64,000 nucleotides of DNA from JADMIH01 sp035274425 (GCA_035274425.1 DATEOC010000081.1:1-64000), one strand, 5' to 3'. Positions 32,959 to 41,522 are shown, numbered from the stretch's first letter. Numbers and translations are program-made. Notes: generated from the letters alone by a model not told the origin.

Positions 32959-34149
32959 CTACCTCTGAAAAACGCTCATCAGACGGTTGACCACCTCTCC
33001 AGAGGGTGGGTCTGTGATGGCGGTGCGTGGGATGTCTATCTGTAGTCCTGCGTCTTTATACTTATTGAAGGGGTTGTTGGCGTCATTATTGTTCAGGAGA
33101 GGCACATCTGGATTGGCCGGGCGAAAGCCTGCGTTGAGCGCACCCTGCTGTACCTGTGGGCTGTAGAGATATTGCCTGAGAAGTAGAGCGCCATCTTTGT
33201 CTTCGGCAGTACTCTCCTCGCTGACCAGGATGCTGAATGGATAATCGCTCCAGATGTTCATACTGGGGTAGAAGACCTTTAGCTCTGTGCCGAACCTGGT
33301 TGATGCCGTATTGATTCGCTGTGCGACGAGGCTCTCATAAATGCACACCACATCGTAGCTTGACTCGCCTAGCTGGAGCATGTCTTCAATCTGTTGGCTG
33401 GCGGTCTTCGGAGCGCTCGAAACCAGACTTCCCGCCAGGCCATTTATCCATTGGCGATATGCAGTGTCGTCTAACTTTGCACTATCAAGATTGGAGGTCT
33501 GGGTGATGGCCCCAGTAGAAGCGAAGTAGGTATAAGTTGCGAGAGTCACGGCCAGAAGGCCCGCGTTCGAGCTTGACGGGTCGGGCTGGCTGTACTTTAC
33601 AGGCCCCCAAAGCGGGTCACCCCCTAACCCTTGCCAACCTTGCGGATTGGTCACTGCTTTCTGTATCTCCAGCCAATCTACCTTTCTCCCCCCCTGCTGG
33701 AATGCCTCCGCACGCCTGGCGTACATCACAAAGACCATGGGAGTGCGCACCAGCGATGTGGCCGCATACTCACCTGAGCGCAGAAGGAGGTCGGCCTGGT
33801 GCGTTGGGCGCCACTGATTGTTCAGGAGGTTGACCCAGATGGTGGAGGCGGGTATCCACGCAGTCGGCTTGCGTCTGCCTGCGAGGATGTCGCGCATGGC
33901 GTCCCCGTCGTCGACAGGCTCAAGCTCCACGTGTACCGCCTGGTCGCCTACCTTCTTGCGTTGCGCGTTGAACGCATCGGCAGCGGGCTGGAGCCACTCT
34001 CGAAGCTCCGCAGAGTATGTGACGGTGATGTTGAGGTCAGGGGTCGGGTTGAGCAGGGTGCCCTTCGACCACTTGAAGATGAATTGGCTAACGACCGCGC
34101 CCCCGGCGATCAGCAAGAAGAGTATAAATGCCAGCTGGTTTCTTCGCAT
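32959..34149 (-). CDS. Membrane-anchored solute-binding-fold protein of the PspA cluster
   Basis: 396 residues. N-terminal uncleaved-looking anchor (LAFILFLLIAGGAVVSQFIF) without a lipobox Cys. Then an ABC solute-binding type II fold (LNITVTYSAELREWLQPAAD, AWIPASTIWVNLLN, YAATSLVRTPMVFVMYARR). It resembles the binding half of proteins that pair this fold with a VWA domain, but the VWA half is absent. The ATG at 34149 is chosen: further upstream the frame runs through a heptanucleotide array. No transporter genes are linked; position between pspA and two membrane proteins suggests an envelope-sensing role. Confidence 0.8.
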   Translation of the reverse strand: MRRNQLAFILFLLIAGGAVVSQFIFKWSKGTLLNPTPDLNITVTYSAELREWLQPAADAFNAQRKKVGDQAVHVELEPVDDGDAMRDILAGRRKPTAWIPASTIWVNLLNNQWRPTHQADLLLRSGEYAATSLVRTPMVFVMYARRAEAFQQGGRKVDWLEIQKAVTNPQGWQGLGGDPLWGPVKYSQPDPSSSNAGLLAVTLATYTYFASTGAITQTSNLDSAKLDDTAYRQWINGLAGSLVSSAPKTASQQIEDMLQLGESSYDVVCIYESLVAQRINTASTRFGTELKVFYPSMNIWSDYPFSILVSEESTAEDKDGALLLRQYLYSPQVQQGALNAGFRPANPDVPLLNNNDANNPFNKYKDAGLQIDIPRTAITDPPSGEVVNRLMSVFQR

Positions 34150-34155
34150 TGCGAG

Positions 34156-34242
34156 TTCTAAATTTTGAATTCTAAATTTTGAATCGCATAACGCTAAAGT
34201 GACACTACGCAATTCAAAATTTAGAATTCAAAATTTAGAATT
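34156..34242. repeat. Heptanucleotide inverted pair
   Basis: AATTTTGAATTCTA units (34156-34184) face AATTCAAAATTTAG units (34211-34242), in the spacer between pspA and the solute-binding gene. Hairpin-forming. Confidence 0.9.
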
Positions 34243-34903
34243 ATCCCTTCCCCATCTTCGCTTTCAAATCAGCCAGGTCCGACTCGACTTGCTGCTCGGT
34301 CTCAAGATCGGAGAAGCGCGAGTCGAGGTCCTGTCCGGCCAGGTCGGCCATGGCATCAGCCCGCGCCAGACGCTCGTCTACCTGGGCCTCCATGCGTCCC
34401 AGGCTTTCATCGGCGGTGTGCCCCTGTACGCTCTGTAGGGCTGAGGTGATCGCTTCCTGGGTCTGGGCGCGGCGGTTCTTTGCAAGGATCAGGTCGCGCT
34501 TGGCCTCAGCTTCGTCAATCTTCGCTTCCAGCTTGGAGAGCGCCATGCGAAGCTCGCTTACCTGGTCGTGCTGCGATTCCCATTGGGCCTGGTAGCCATC
34601 GACAAGCTTCTGAGCGTTAGCCCTGCGCACGAGCGCCTCGCGTGCCAGGTCGTCCTGGTCGCGCTGTACCGCTATCTCGGCCTTGCGCTGCCACTCGTCC
34701 GCCTCCGCTTTGTTGCGTTCGTACTGTGATCGCAGACGGGTCTCATCGGCCATAGCCATAGCGGTGGCGGCGCGAGCTTCGGATAGCTCCGCCCGCATCT
34801 GGCGAAGGTACTCGTCAACCATCTTCTCCGGGTCTTCCGCCGCGTCCAGCATCGCATTGATGTTGGCGCTGAGAAGCGATTTGATGCGCGTCAATATTGA
34901 CAT
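34241..34903 (-). CDS. pspA: Phage-shock protein A / IM30 family
   Basis: 220-residue ESCRT-III-like protein that coats and repairs the inner membrane. Opens with the amphipathic helix MSILTRIKSLLSANINAMLD and EDPEKMVDEYLRQM. Long coiled-coil helices follow (ELSEARAATAMAMADETRL, LRMALSKLEAKIDEAEAKRD), with no C-terminal extra domain. GGAGG precedes the ATG. It heads a minus-strand run with a solute-binding-fold protein, a small membrane protein and a coiled-coil protein; pspB, pspC and pspF are absent. Confidence 0.95.
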   Translation of the reverse strand: MSILTRIKSLLSANINAMLDAAEDPEKMVDEYLRQMRAELSEARAATAMAMADETRLRSQYERNKAEADEWQRKAEIAVQRDQDDLAREALVRRANAQKLVDGYQAQWESQHDQVSELRMALSKLEAKIDEAEAKRDLILAKNRRAQTQEAITSALQSVQGHTADESLGRMEAQVDERLARADAMADLAGQDLDSRFSDLETEQQVESDLADLKAKMGKG

Positions 34904-34925
34904 CGTATTGCCTCCATCTCTCTCT

Positions 34926-34995
34926 TGTAATTTTGAGTTTTGAATTCTAAATTTTGAATTGCGACCTGGAACTTAAAATTCAAAATTCAAAATTC
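34926..34995. repeat. Heptanucleotide inverted pair
   Basis: TTTTGAATTCTAAATTTTGA block facing AAAATTC units, upstream of pspA and downstream of comEA. Confidence 0.85.
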
Positions 34996-35088
34996 CCAAC
35001 GCGGTGACATTGTATCACAGATGCCGTTTGCCTGACACCGGCAACCATTCACTATACGCTCACGAACGCTCTGAGGTTGCATAGCTCT

Positions 35089-35913
35089 TTATGGCCCTAC
35101 GGTCACGTAGTCACGTATGCGATCAAGGAGGCCCGATTTGATGCCTGGAACACGGGTCAAATCTTCGACGGTGCTGAAGTTCCCATTCGCCGCCCTGTAC
35201 TCTACGATGCGGGTTGCAAGAGCAGGGCCAATGCCCGGCAGGAGTTCAAGCTCCTGGGCCGTCGCGATGTTGATGTTTACCTTGACGACGTTGGGAGCTA
35301 TCGTTGGCGGAACGCCGGGTCGGGCTGTGGCTCGTGCCGTGGAGTGCGTAGGCGTTGAGTTTCCAATGACCGTAGGCGCGCCCTTCACTGGAACGGAAAT
35401 ATGCTCCTCGTCGACGATGCGTGCCGCGAGATTGATCCTTTCGATGTCGGCTTCTGGACTCATACCGCCGGCGAGGTTGACAGCATCTGCTACCCGCGAA
35501 GCTGCATCGAGTGTATAAACGCCCGGCTTATTCACCGCTCCACTCACATAGACGGTGATCCTTTCTATGATGGGCGATGGCATGATGTCTGATTGGAAAG
35601 TGACGGGTGTAGACCCTGCGCCTGCAAGCTGCGCCTGGATGGGCGTTGGTTGTGGCGAACCTTTGCCGCTATTCGCCCGCTCCGTGGGGGAAGAGTTGGG
35701 CACAATCGGAGATGCTGAAGTTACCACGCCCGTAGGAGTACGCCCGCCCAATAGAGGCCCCAGGTCCGAGGTGTCCACAATAAGCACAGCGTCCCCAGGC
35801 GGCGCTTTCACGAGGAAGAGCCACACAGCGATCCCCACGGCGGGCACGATACTGAAGGCAAGTAAGACCCTCGATAGCAATATGCGCCTCTGCAAAGCCT
35901 GTTTTGCCTTCAT
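35089..35913 (-). CDS. comEA: Competence protein ComEA (DNA receptor)
   Basis: 274 residues from the ATG at 35913, with AAGGAGG upstream. A single membrane helix (about 14-36) anchors it, a low-complexity stalk follows, then an SLBB domain (ITVYVSGAVNKPGVYTLD) and two helix-hairpin-helix motifs at the C terminus (NINIATAQELELLPGIGPALATRIVEYR and EDLTRVPGIKSGLLDRIRDY, each within longer stretches). Binds double-stranded DNA outside the membrane during natural transformation. The usual partner comEC is not adjacent. Confidence 0.93.
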   Translation of the reverse strand: MKAKQALQRRILLSRVLLAFSIVPAVGIAVWLFLVKAPPGDAVLIVDTSDLGPLLGGRTPTGVVTSASPIVPNSSPTERANSGKGSPQPTPIQAQLAGAGSTPVTFQSDIMPSPIIERITVYVSGAVNKPGVYTLDAASRVADAVNLAGGMSPEADIERINLAARIVDEEHISVPVKGAPTVIGNSTPTHSTARATARPGVPPTIAPNVVKVNINIATAQELELLPGIGPALATRIVEYRAANGNFSTVEDLTRVPGIKSGLLDRIRDYVTVGP

Positions 35914-36137
35914 CGCCAGCCTCCTTGCTATGGATAACCCCAAGCTAAAGAGCTGTTGTGGTGCCCCGCACTAGGCCCAAACAGTATGCTAATTAGGAAT
36001 ACCGGTATTCAATGTCGTATACTATACTCCAGTCTGCCCCTTATGCGCAATCCCCCAAAGTGAGAGCAATTCTAAAAGGGTGTGTAGCAACGATGATGAA
36101 GGCTGAGGAGCATATCGTAGCGAAGCACCCTTCTCCC
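35914..36137. other. Intergenic region upstream of comEA
   Basis: No gene or RNA recognised. AAGGGTGT near 36077 is the inverted counterpart of ACACCCTT at 36241, so the palindromic element copy C may extend to ~36077-36248. Confidence 0.45.
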
Positions 36138-36218
36138 TGTCATTCCGAACGGAGTGAGGAATCTCTCAGCTTGCCAGGTCGACAGAGACTTAGATCCCTC
36201 ACTCCGTTCGGAGTGGCA
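36138..36218. repeat. Palindromic element (copy C)
   Basis: Both arms present, right arm with two changes (GATCCCTCACTCCGTTCGGA). Flanked by CGAAGCACCC on the left, as in copies D and E, and CTCTTCTTAC on the right, as in copy A. Confidence 0.9.
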
Positions 36219-36246
36219 CTCTTCTTACATTCATTGTTAAACACCC

Positions 36247-36310
36247 TTGAACTTTGAATTAGAAGTTACTTCTCCAATTCAAAATTCAAAATTTAGAATT
36301 CAAAATTGAA
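36247..36310. repeat. Heptanucleotide array
   Basis: GAACTTT unit then AAAATTC units, 7-nt period, between comEA and the 3' end of the glycosidase gene. Confidence 0.85.
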
Positions 36311-36353
36311 GTGGCCGGAGGGGCGTAAGAAGCATAATCAAGGCCGAGTCCTA

Positions 36354-38474
36354 TCATTTCGACTCGATAAGCACCAGCGAATCCGGCTTCAGGTCGAGCC
36401 GGAGGTCGCCCGCGTCTCGTGTCGTCCATCGCCGTAGCGTCGCATCCCCGGAGAGCGCAGGGTTGTTGTTCGTCGCATCGAAGAGCGTAAGCTCGAACTT
36501 TCGGTCCGCGTACGCCGCAGGCAACGAAACTTTCACCCTCGCTTCCTCTTCACCTGTGTACCACAGGAACATAGTCGCGCGCTCCGGCCCCCCGTACGCC
36601 ATCATACCGAGTGTACCGTCCCCGTAGCCCCTTCTTAGGCTGATCGGCAGCATACCCGGTGGGCGCTTCTGGTACGCCTTATAAGTGTGGTAGATTGGCT
36701 TCGCCAGCCCGTCATTCGTCACGATCCCCCATCTTCCCCAATAGGACGCTGGACCCTTCCCATCCTTCAGTTCGAAGAGGAATGCCCGGTCCAGCCTCTC
36801 CCTCTGCATCGCTTCTATCGAAGCCAGCAGCGCTATCGCCCCCTCCACATGGTCAGTATAACCCCTCGCACTTGTGTCCCCCGCTCCACCCTGTAACACG
36901 TTGAACTCAGTGATGAATAGCTCAGGTGCGAATTGCGGGTATTTTTCCAACACCGTCCGCGCCTCTCGGATATGCGCCGCCACCGCACCAGGCGCTTGCC
37001 CGTACTCGTGCCACGATAAGAAATCTACACGGCCCCCGACCCCCGACCCCCGACTCGCCTCGTGCGCCAGGAACTCCTCAAAGTGCTCCGACGAGAAGCG
37101 GCTAACTGCTGGACCACCTATCCTCACACTTGGGTCCGCAGCCAGCGCCGCCTCCACAGTCGTATCGTAAAGGCGCAGGTAATCGGGGTAGCTCCCCTGC
37201 CAGAAACCCCACTGGTCCGGCTCGTTCCATACCTCCCAGTACTTCACCCCCAGCTTGCGCTCTACATTCACATGCGCCACAGTAGCCCGCACCAGCGCGC
37301 CCCACTCCTCATAGATGGCGGGCGGCATCGTCCGGCTCACACCAGATAGCGACATCGTTTCGGGCATGTAAGAGAGGCAGATCAGCGGCTCCCGTCCCAT
37401 CGCCCGTACCCCATCCACCGCCACGTCAAACTTCGACCAGTCATAACTCACCGTGCCGTCACTTTTACGCTCCACAATCCCGTAAAAGTTGAAGATATTG
37501 TCCAGCCGCAGCAGCCCCGGTCCCAGCTCGCGCCCGATCTCTCGCACGTTATCGAGGAAATGCGGGTCCTCCGACTCCCCCCCTTGCGCCAGGTCGATCC
37601 GGAGGGGGCCATCAGGTGCCGGACTGTCATGCACTTGCAACTCGTACGTTGCCACATCCAGCGTCTTCATCGTCTCGATGCCGAGATGCCCCAGCAGCAC
37701 CGGATGCTCCCGGTACTCAGGGTGATATTCGAACCTCGCACGCTCGAACCACTGGATTAGTAGGCCAGTCTCATCCGCATAAGAGGACGAGATAGGATAG
37801 CCATAAATCGGAAGCCCCCCATTCTCTCGCCAGTATGATAGAAAAGGCTCAGCTACAACCTGCCCCGTCTCCGGCATATAGACGCTGGTGTTGCCCGATT
37901 CACCTGTGTAGTCAAACTTAGTTCCTTCGTCTTTCGTCCTTCGTCCTTCGTCCACCTGGGCTTGAAAGCGCGGTCCTTCCAGTCCACTCGTCAGCTCGCG
38001 CCCCAGCAGGCCAAGCAACACTTCATATTGCGTCCCCGCGTATTCAGGGTGGTACTCAAGGCGCTGACGCTCGGTCCACTGCACCAGGTAGCTCTTGCCC
38101 CCTACAACCTCCTCTACCCGCGCGTCGGTGACGGGATAACCAAACTGGAGCACACCTCCGTACCTATCATAGAAATCGAGAAACTGCCCCGCAAGGGTCT
38201 TCCCGGTCTGTGGGTAATATCGCCCTTCCGCATCGTCCGCCCTGGCGGCATACAACACGTTCCGTCCATCGCCCATCGCCCATCGCCCGTCGTCCATCGT
38301 CCATCGTTCGTCGTCCGACGTTGAACCTTGAACCTTGAACTTTGAACTTCCATCGTCCATCGTCCATCGTCCGTCGTCCGTCAAAGATGCGCTGGGAAGC
38401 AAGCCAAGCACTATAATAAGTGTGGCAAACAGCCTGAACAATAGAGCTTTATACGACACACCACTGAGGTGCAT
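36354..38474 (-). CDS. Secreted glycoside hydrolase (GH39-like) with repeat-derived N terminus
   Basis: 706-residue exported enzyme. Signal peptide 1-30 (FRLFATLIIVLGLLPSAS). Residues ~32-72 are encoded by heptanucleotide repeats and read as DDERWTM-DDGRWAM-GDGR. Two copies of a Chloroflexota-type module follow (GYPVTDARVEE...QWTERQRLEYHPEY and GYPISSSYADE...QWFERARFEYHPEY). The TIM barrel has acid/base Glu418 (YWEVWNEPDQWGFW) and nucleophile Glu523 (LFITEFNVLQ), then a beta-sandwich. Further repeat insertions occur near residues 174-184 and 474-481. Substrate unknown; probably a xylan- or glycosaminoglycan-like polymer. Confidence 0.88.
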   Translation of the reverse strand: MHLSGVSYKALLFRLFATLIIVLGLLPSASLTDDGRWTMDDGSSKFKVQGSTSDDERWTMDDGRWAMGDGRNVLYAARADDAEGRYYPQTGKTLAGQFLDFYDRYGGVLQFGYPVTDARVEEVVGGKSYLVQWTERQRLEYHPEYAGTQYEVLLGLLGRELTSGLEGPRFQAQVDEGRRTKDEGTKFDYTGESGNTSVYMPETGQVVAEPFLSYWRENGGLPIYGYPISSSYADETGLLIQWFERARFEYHPEYREHPVLLGHLGIETMKTLDVATYELQVHDSPAPDGPLRIDLAQGGESEDPHFLDNVREIGRELGPGLLRLDNIFNFYGIVERKSDGTVSYDWSKFDVAVDGVRAMGREPLICLSYMPETMSLSGVSRTMPPAIYEEWGALVRATVAHVNVERKLGVKYWEVWNEPDQWGFWQGSYPDYLRLYDTTVEAALAADPSVRIGGPAVSRFSSEHFEEFLAHEASRGSGVGGRVDFLSWHEYGQAPGAVAAHIREARTVLEKYPQFAPELFITEFNVLQGGAGDTSARGYTDHVEGAIALLASIEAMQRERLDRAFLFELKDGKGPASYWGRWGIVTNDGLAKPIYHTYKAYQKRPPGMLPISLRRGYGDGTLGMMAYGGPERATMFLWYTGEEEARVKVSLPAAYADRKFELTLFDATNNNPALSGDATLRRWTTRDAGDLRLDLKPDSLVLIESK
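37033..37054. repeat. GACCCCC heptamers inside the glycosidase gene
   Basis: Three units, translated as part of SRGSGVGGRV in the barrel domain, a surface loop by position. Confidence 0.8.
37924..37953. repeat. GTCCTTC heptamers inside the glycosidase gene
   Basis: Four units, translated as DEGRRTK-DEGTK between the two GYPIS modules. Confidence 0.9.
38262..38381. repeat. Long heptanucleotide array inside the glycosidase gene
   Basis: GTCCATC/GCCCATC units, then GAACCTT/GAACTTT units, then GTCCATC again; about 17 units encoding ~40 residues just after the signal peptide. Confidence 0.95.
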
Positions 38475-38711
38475 AGAATGTCATCTCCGCGACGTTAGAA
38501 GTAAAGAGGGAAGAGGATAAATTACGAGACCTCTACTCCTTTTTATCCTTTTTTCATTATCCTTTTTCCTTTCGGAGCAGGAACCTGATGATTATAACAC
38601 ATTCACCCGTTTTGGCTATTGGTAGAGCCACAGGCGATTGTTATAATTGGAAGTAGGGGAAGTCTCTCCTTTCAGCCTATACATCTGTGGCTGCCCACCT
38701 TCACATTTCTG

Positions 38712-38740
38712 TGAACTTTGAACTTTGAACTTTGAACTAA
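38712..38740. repeat. GAACTTT heptamers abutting an ABC gene start
   Basis: Four units ending directly at the ATG at 38741, in the place where a ribosome site would be expected. Confidence 0.9.
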
Positions 38741-39769
38741 ATGACACAGGGGGCGATATTGCCGTATGCTATAACAGCCCAGGGGTTGGGGCGTAAGTTT
38801 GGAGAACGCTGGGCGGTCAGGGACTTAGACCTGCATATCGAGAGTGGTGAGGTGTTCGGTCTGCTTGGGCCTAATGGCGCGGGCAAGACCACTACGATGC
38901 GCATGCTCTCCGCTCTTATCGCGCCCAGTACCGGGCAGGCAAGCGTCTGTGGCTTCGACGTGGTGCATGAGCCTAGAGAAGTGCGACGTCGCATCGGCGT
39001 TATGACCGAGACCCCCGGCCTCTATGAGAGCCTTTCAGCCCAGCAGAACCTCGAATTCTACGCGAAGCTGTATGACATCGTACCCTCGGACGCGCAGTCG
39101 CAGATAAAACGCTATCTCACGCTCCTCGGCCTGTGGGAGCGCAGGCAGGACCCCGCGTCCACCTTCTCCAAGGGGATGAAGCAGAAGCTGAGCATCGCTC
39201 GCGCACTCCTGCATGAGCCTCCCGTCGTCATACTGGACGAGCCGACCTCTGCCCTCGACCCGGAGGGCGCGAAGCTGGTGCGTGATTTCATCGCGTCTCT
39301 CAAAGGAGAGGGCCGCACCATCATCCTTTGCACGCATAACCTCTTCGAGGCGCAAAGTCTGTGCGACCGCGTGGCTATCGTGCGCGGCAAGCTCTTGCGC
39401 GTCGGCACGCCCCGCGACCTCCAACGCTCACTCTACGGGAGACACATGGAGGTGAAGATTGGGAACGCCCTGCCCGACTTCGGCGGAGAGACCTCTTCGT
39501 CGGAAGGCCGCACGATGAACGATTTTGCTATCTCTATCGCTCTCTTGCCGGGCGTGGGTGACGTAGTTGTCGTTGAAGATTCGTTACTCATAGCAATGCT
39601 TGAGCCCGACTACGCCACGCCTGCCGTAGTGCGCGCTCTCGTTTCGCAAGGTGCCGACATCCAGAGAGTAGCAGAAGTGGAGCGCACGCTGGAGATGGCC
39701 TACCTCGACCTGGTATCGCGGCCTGAGTTCGTCGAAGAACCGATGCAATTAGCGGAGGTCGCGAGATGA
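38741..39769 (+). CDS. ABC-2 type exporter ATPase
   Basis: 342-residue CcmA-like ATP-binding subunit. Walker A GLLGPNGAGKTTTMRM, Q-loop MTETPGLYESLSAQQN, signature STFSKGMKQKLSIARAL, Walker B VVILDEPTSALDP, H-loop ILCTHNLFEA, then a ~120-residue C-terminal extension typical of this group. The ATG at 38741 directly follows repeats; a TTG six codons later (38759) has AGGGGG upstream and may be the true start. Overlaps the permease gene by 4 nt (ATGA), so the two are translationally coupled. Cargo unknown (drug, lipid or polysaccharide). Confidence 0.93.
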   Translation: MTQGAILPYAITAQGLGRKFGERWAVRDLDLHIESGEVFGLLGPNGAGKTTTMRMLSALIAPSTGQASVCGFDVVHEPREVRRRIGVMTETPGLYESLSAQQNLEFYAKLYDIVPSDAQSQIKRYLTLLGLWERRQDPASTFSKGMKQKLSIARALLHEPPVVILDEPTSALDPEGAKLVRDFIASLKGEGRTIILCTHNLFEAQSLCDRVAIVRGKLLRVGTPRDLQRSLYGRHMEVKIGNALPDFGGETSSSEGRTMNDFAISIALLPGVGDVVVVEDSLLIAMLEPDYATPAVVRALVSQGADIQRVAEVERTLEMAYLDLVSRPEFVEEPMQLAEVAR

Positions 39770-40590
39770 AGATACGCCCATTCATAAACCGTCACGTCAT
39801 GGCCGTCATCGAGAACGAGTGGGCACAGCTACGCCGTAACAAGGTCGTTATATTCACCACTATAGCTCCGCCCATCCTCCTGGTGACGGTTGCATTATCA
39901 GTCCTCCTCCTGACGGCGCTGCTTGACTTCGACCTGGCTAAGATAACTAAGGGCACGCCCGCGAACATGCTGGGCGGAAATGCCTCTGCGATACCTGGAC
40001 TGACCCCCTCCGACCAGGTGCGAGCCGCTCTCCTCAGCCCTTTCCTCATATTGTTTCAGATGATACCGTTGGTGGTCCCCATCACCATAGCGAGCTACTC
40101 TATAATTGGCGAAAAGCAGACTCGCTCGCTTGAAGCGCTGCTCGCGACTCCGATCAGGACCTGGGAGCTTCTCCTCGGTAAGGCACTCGCGGCTGCGCTA
40201 CCAGGCATCATCGCTACCTGGTGGACCTACGTGCTCTTCGCGACGGCTGCGAGGTTTGTGGTCAGTGATGCTGTTTACGGCAATATCATCGTAGGTCCGA
40301 CCTGGGTGCTGGCGGTGGTCCTCCTGACCCCTCTCTTCAGCTTCCTAGCGGTCGGGTGTGCCATCATCATTTCATCACGCGTGAAAGACCCGCAAAGCGC
40401 GCAACAGCTTGGCTCGCTCGTGGTGCTACCCCTCATCGGCGTCCTGGTGGCACAGATGACTGGTGCTGTGACTTTGGGCCTCGGTTCCGTCTTGGGTGCC
40501 TCCTTTCTGATAGGGCTTATTGACGTTATGCTTTTGGGCGTAGCCGTTCGCCTCTTCAGCCGCGAAACGATACTGATGAACTGGCGCTGA
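39766..40590 (+). CDS. ABC-2 type exporter permease
   Basis: 274 residues with six predicted helices. First helix follows RRNKVVIFTTIAPPILLV, then a long outer loop and IPLVVPITIASYSIIGEKQTRSLEALLATP, the conserved ABC-2 motif between helices 2 and 3, followed by the helical core and FLIGLIDVMLLGVAVRLF. Membrane partner of the ATPase encoded just upstream. Confidence 0.92.
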   Translation: MKIRPFINRHVMAVIENEWAQLRRNKVVIFTTIAPPILLVTVALSVLLLTALLDFDLAKITKGTPANMLGGNASAIPGLTPSDQVRAALLSPFLILFQMIPLVVPITIASYSIIGEKQTRSLEALLATPIRTWELLLGKALAAALPGIIATWWTYVLFATAARFVVSDAVYGNIIVGPTWVLAVVLLTPLFSFLAVGCAIIISSRVKDPQSAQQLGSLVVLPLIGVLVAQMTGAVTLGLGSVLGASFLIGLIDVMLLGVAVRLFSRETILMNWR

Positions 40591-40712
40591 CCGGGAAAGA
40601 TAAAACGTGAATAGTTGTACTTGTGAAACACGTTTGCTATCATAAAGCTATGAGTAGCTGATGTGAGCACGTCGTGGAACAGTAATGGCCCAGAGTAAGC
40701 GACAGGTGACTT

Positions 40713-41306
40713 ATGGCAATACAGATCGAGCAGGAACATCAACTAAAACGCCACCTCTTCAGCATTGACGACTACGAGCGCATGATCGAAGCGGGCATAC
40801 TCGGCAAAGATGATAGGGTTGAGCTTATCAAAGGAGATATCGTAGAGATGGCTGCTCTTGGCGAACCGCACGAGGCGTGCGTGCGGCGATTGTCCAAGCT
40901 CCTTGAACGCCGGGCTGGAGATGTAGCGATGGTATCGATACAGAACTCCATCAGCATCCCCACTAATAATTCTCAGCCCCAGCCTGACGCCGCCCTGTTG
41001 AGATTGCGTGATGACTTCTACTCCACCCAACGCCCAACACCCGACGACGTAGTGCTGCTCATAGAGGTAGCGGAGTCATCTCTGCGCCGTGACCGCAAAG
41101 ATAAAGTGCCTATCTACGCGGAGGCAGGTATCGCTGAAGTATGGATAATTGATCTGAAGCATAGCGTTATTGAGGTCTACAGCGACCCGATAGAAGGCGA
41201 ATATCGGCATGTCAGGAGCGCGGCGCGCGGCGATGCATTACGCCTCCCAGTAGAATCGGACGTCTCAATTGCTGTAGACGAAGTGCTAGGATATGCAAAG
41301 CTGTGA
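40713..41306 (+). CDS. Uma2 family (DUF820) putative nuclease
   Basis: 197 residues. PD-(D/E)XK nuclease-like fold: FSIDDYERMIEAG, DDRVELIKGDIVEMAALGEP, PQPDAAL, then LLIEVAESSLRRDRKDKVPIYAEAGIAEVWIID with the E-x-A...K catalytic-like pattern. The family is hugely expanded in cyanobacteria and Chloroflexota and mostly uncharacterised. AGGTGA precedes the ATG. Stands alone. Confidence 0.93.
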   Translation: MAIQIEQEHQLKRHLFSIDDYERMIEAGILGKDDRVELIKGDIVEMAALGEPHEACVRRLSKLLERRAGDVAMVSIQNSISIPTNNSQPQPDAALLRLRDDFYSTQRPTPDDVVLLIEVAESSLRRDRKDKVPIYAEAGIAEVWIIDLKHSVIEVYSDPIEGEYRHVRSAARGDALRLPVESDVSIAVDEVLGYAKL

Positions 41307-41318
41307 CCCGTCCCTACT

Positions 41319-41346
41319 TGACACACCCCTCTGCGTAGTGTAGACT
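41319..41346 (+). promoter_or_regulatory. metH promoter
   Basis: TTGACA (41319) and TAGACT (41341), 16-nt spacing. Transcription near 41353 would place the riboswitch about 25 nt from the 5' end. Confidence 0.7.
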
Positions 41347-41376
41347 ACACATAACAATCGAACAAAAATCGAGAGT

Positions 41377-41504
41377 GGTAGTGAGAGGACTGGCTCGGAG
41401 ACCTACCCGGCAACCGGCAAAGCGCGGTGCCCCACCCAGCCCCATAAGGGGAGGATTTGGCCTTTCACGGCAAAGAAGATGCCTCTCCACGTAGAGGCAT
41501 TTTT
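41377..41504 (+). promoter_or_regulatory. SAM riboswitch (SAM-I/IV clan) upstream of metH
   Basis: The conserved core reads GAGAGGACTGGCTC, then CCCGGCAACC and GCGGTGCC, matching the kink-turn, J-region and P3/P4 elements of SAM-I-type aptamers. A transcription terminator follows: ATGCCTCT/AGAGGCAT stem (41479-41486 with 41493-41500) and a TTTTT run. SAM binding would stop transcription of metH. The region after GGTGCC (CCCACCCAGCCCC) departs from standard SAM-I, so the subclass is uncertain. Confidence 0.85.
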
Positions 41505-41522
41505 GATTTCGGAGTGTGGAAC

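Noticed and set aside
36012..36257. 81-codon plus-strand frame
   Set aside because: It is mostly palindromic element copy C; the peptide is a translated repeat.
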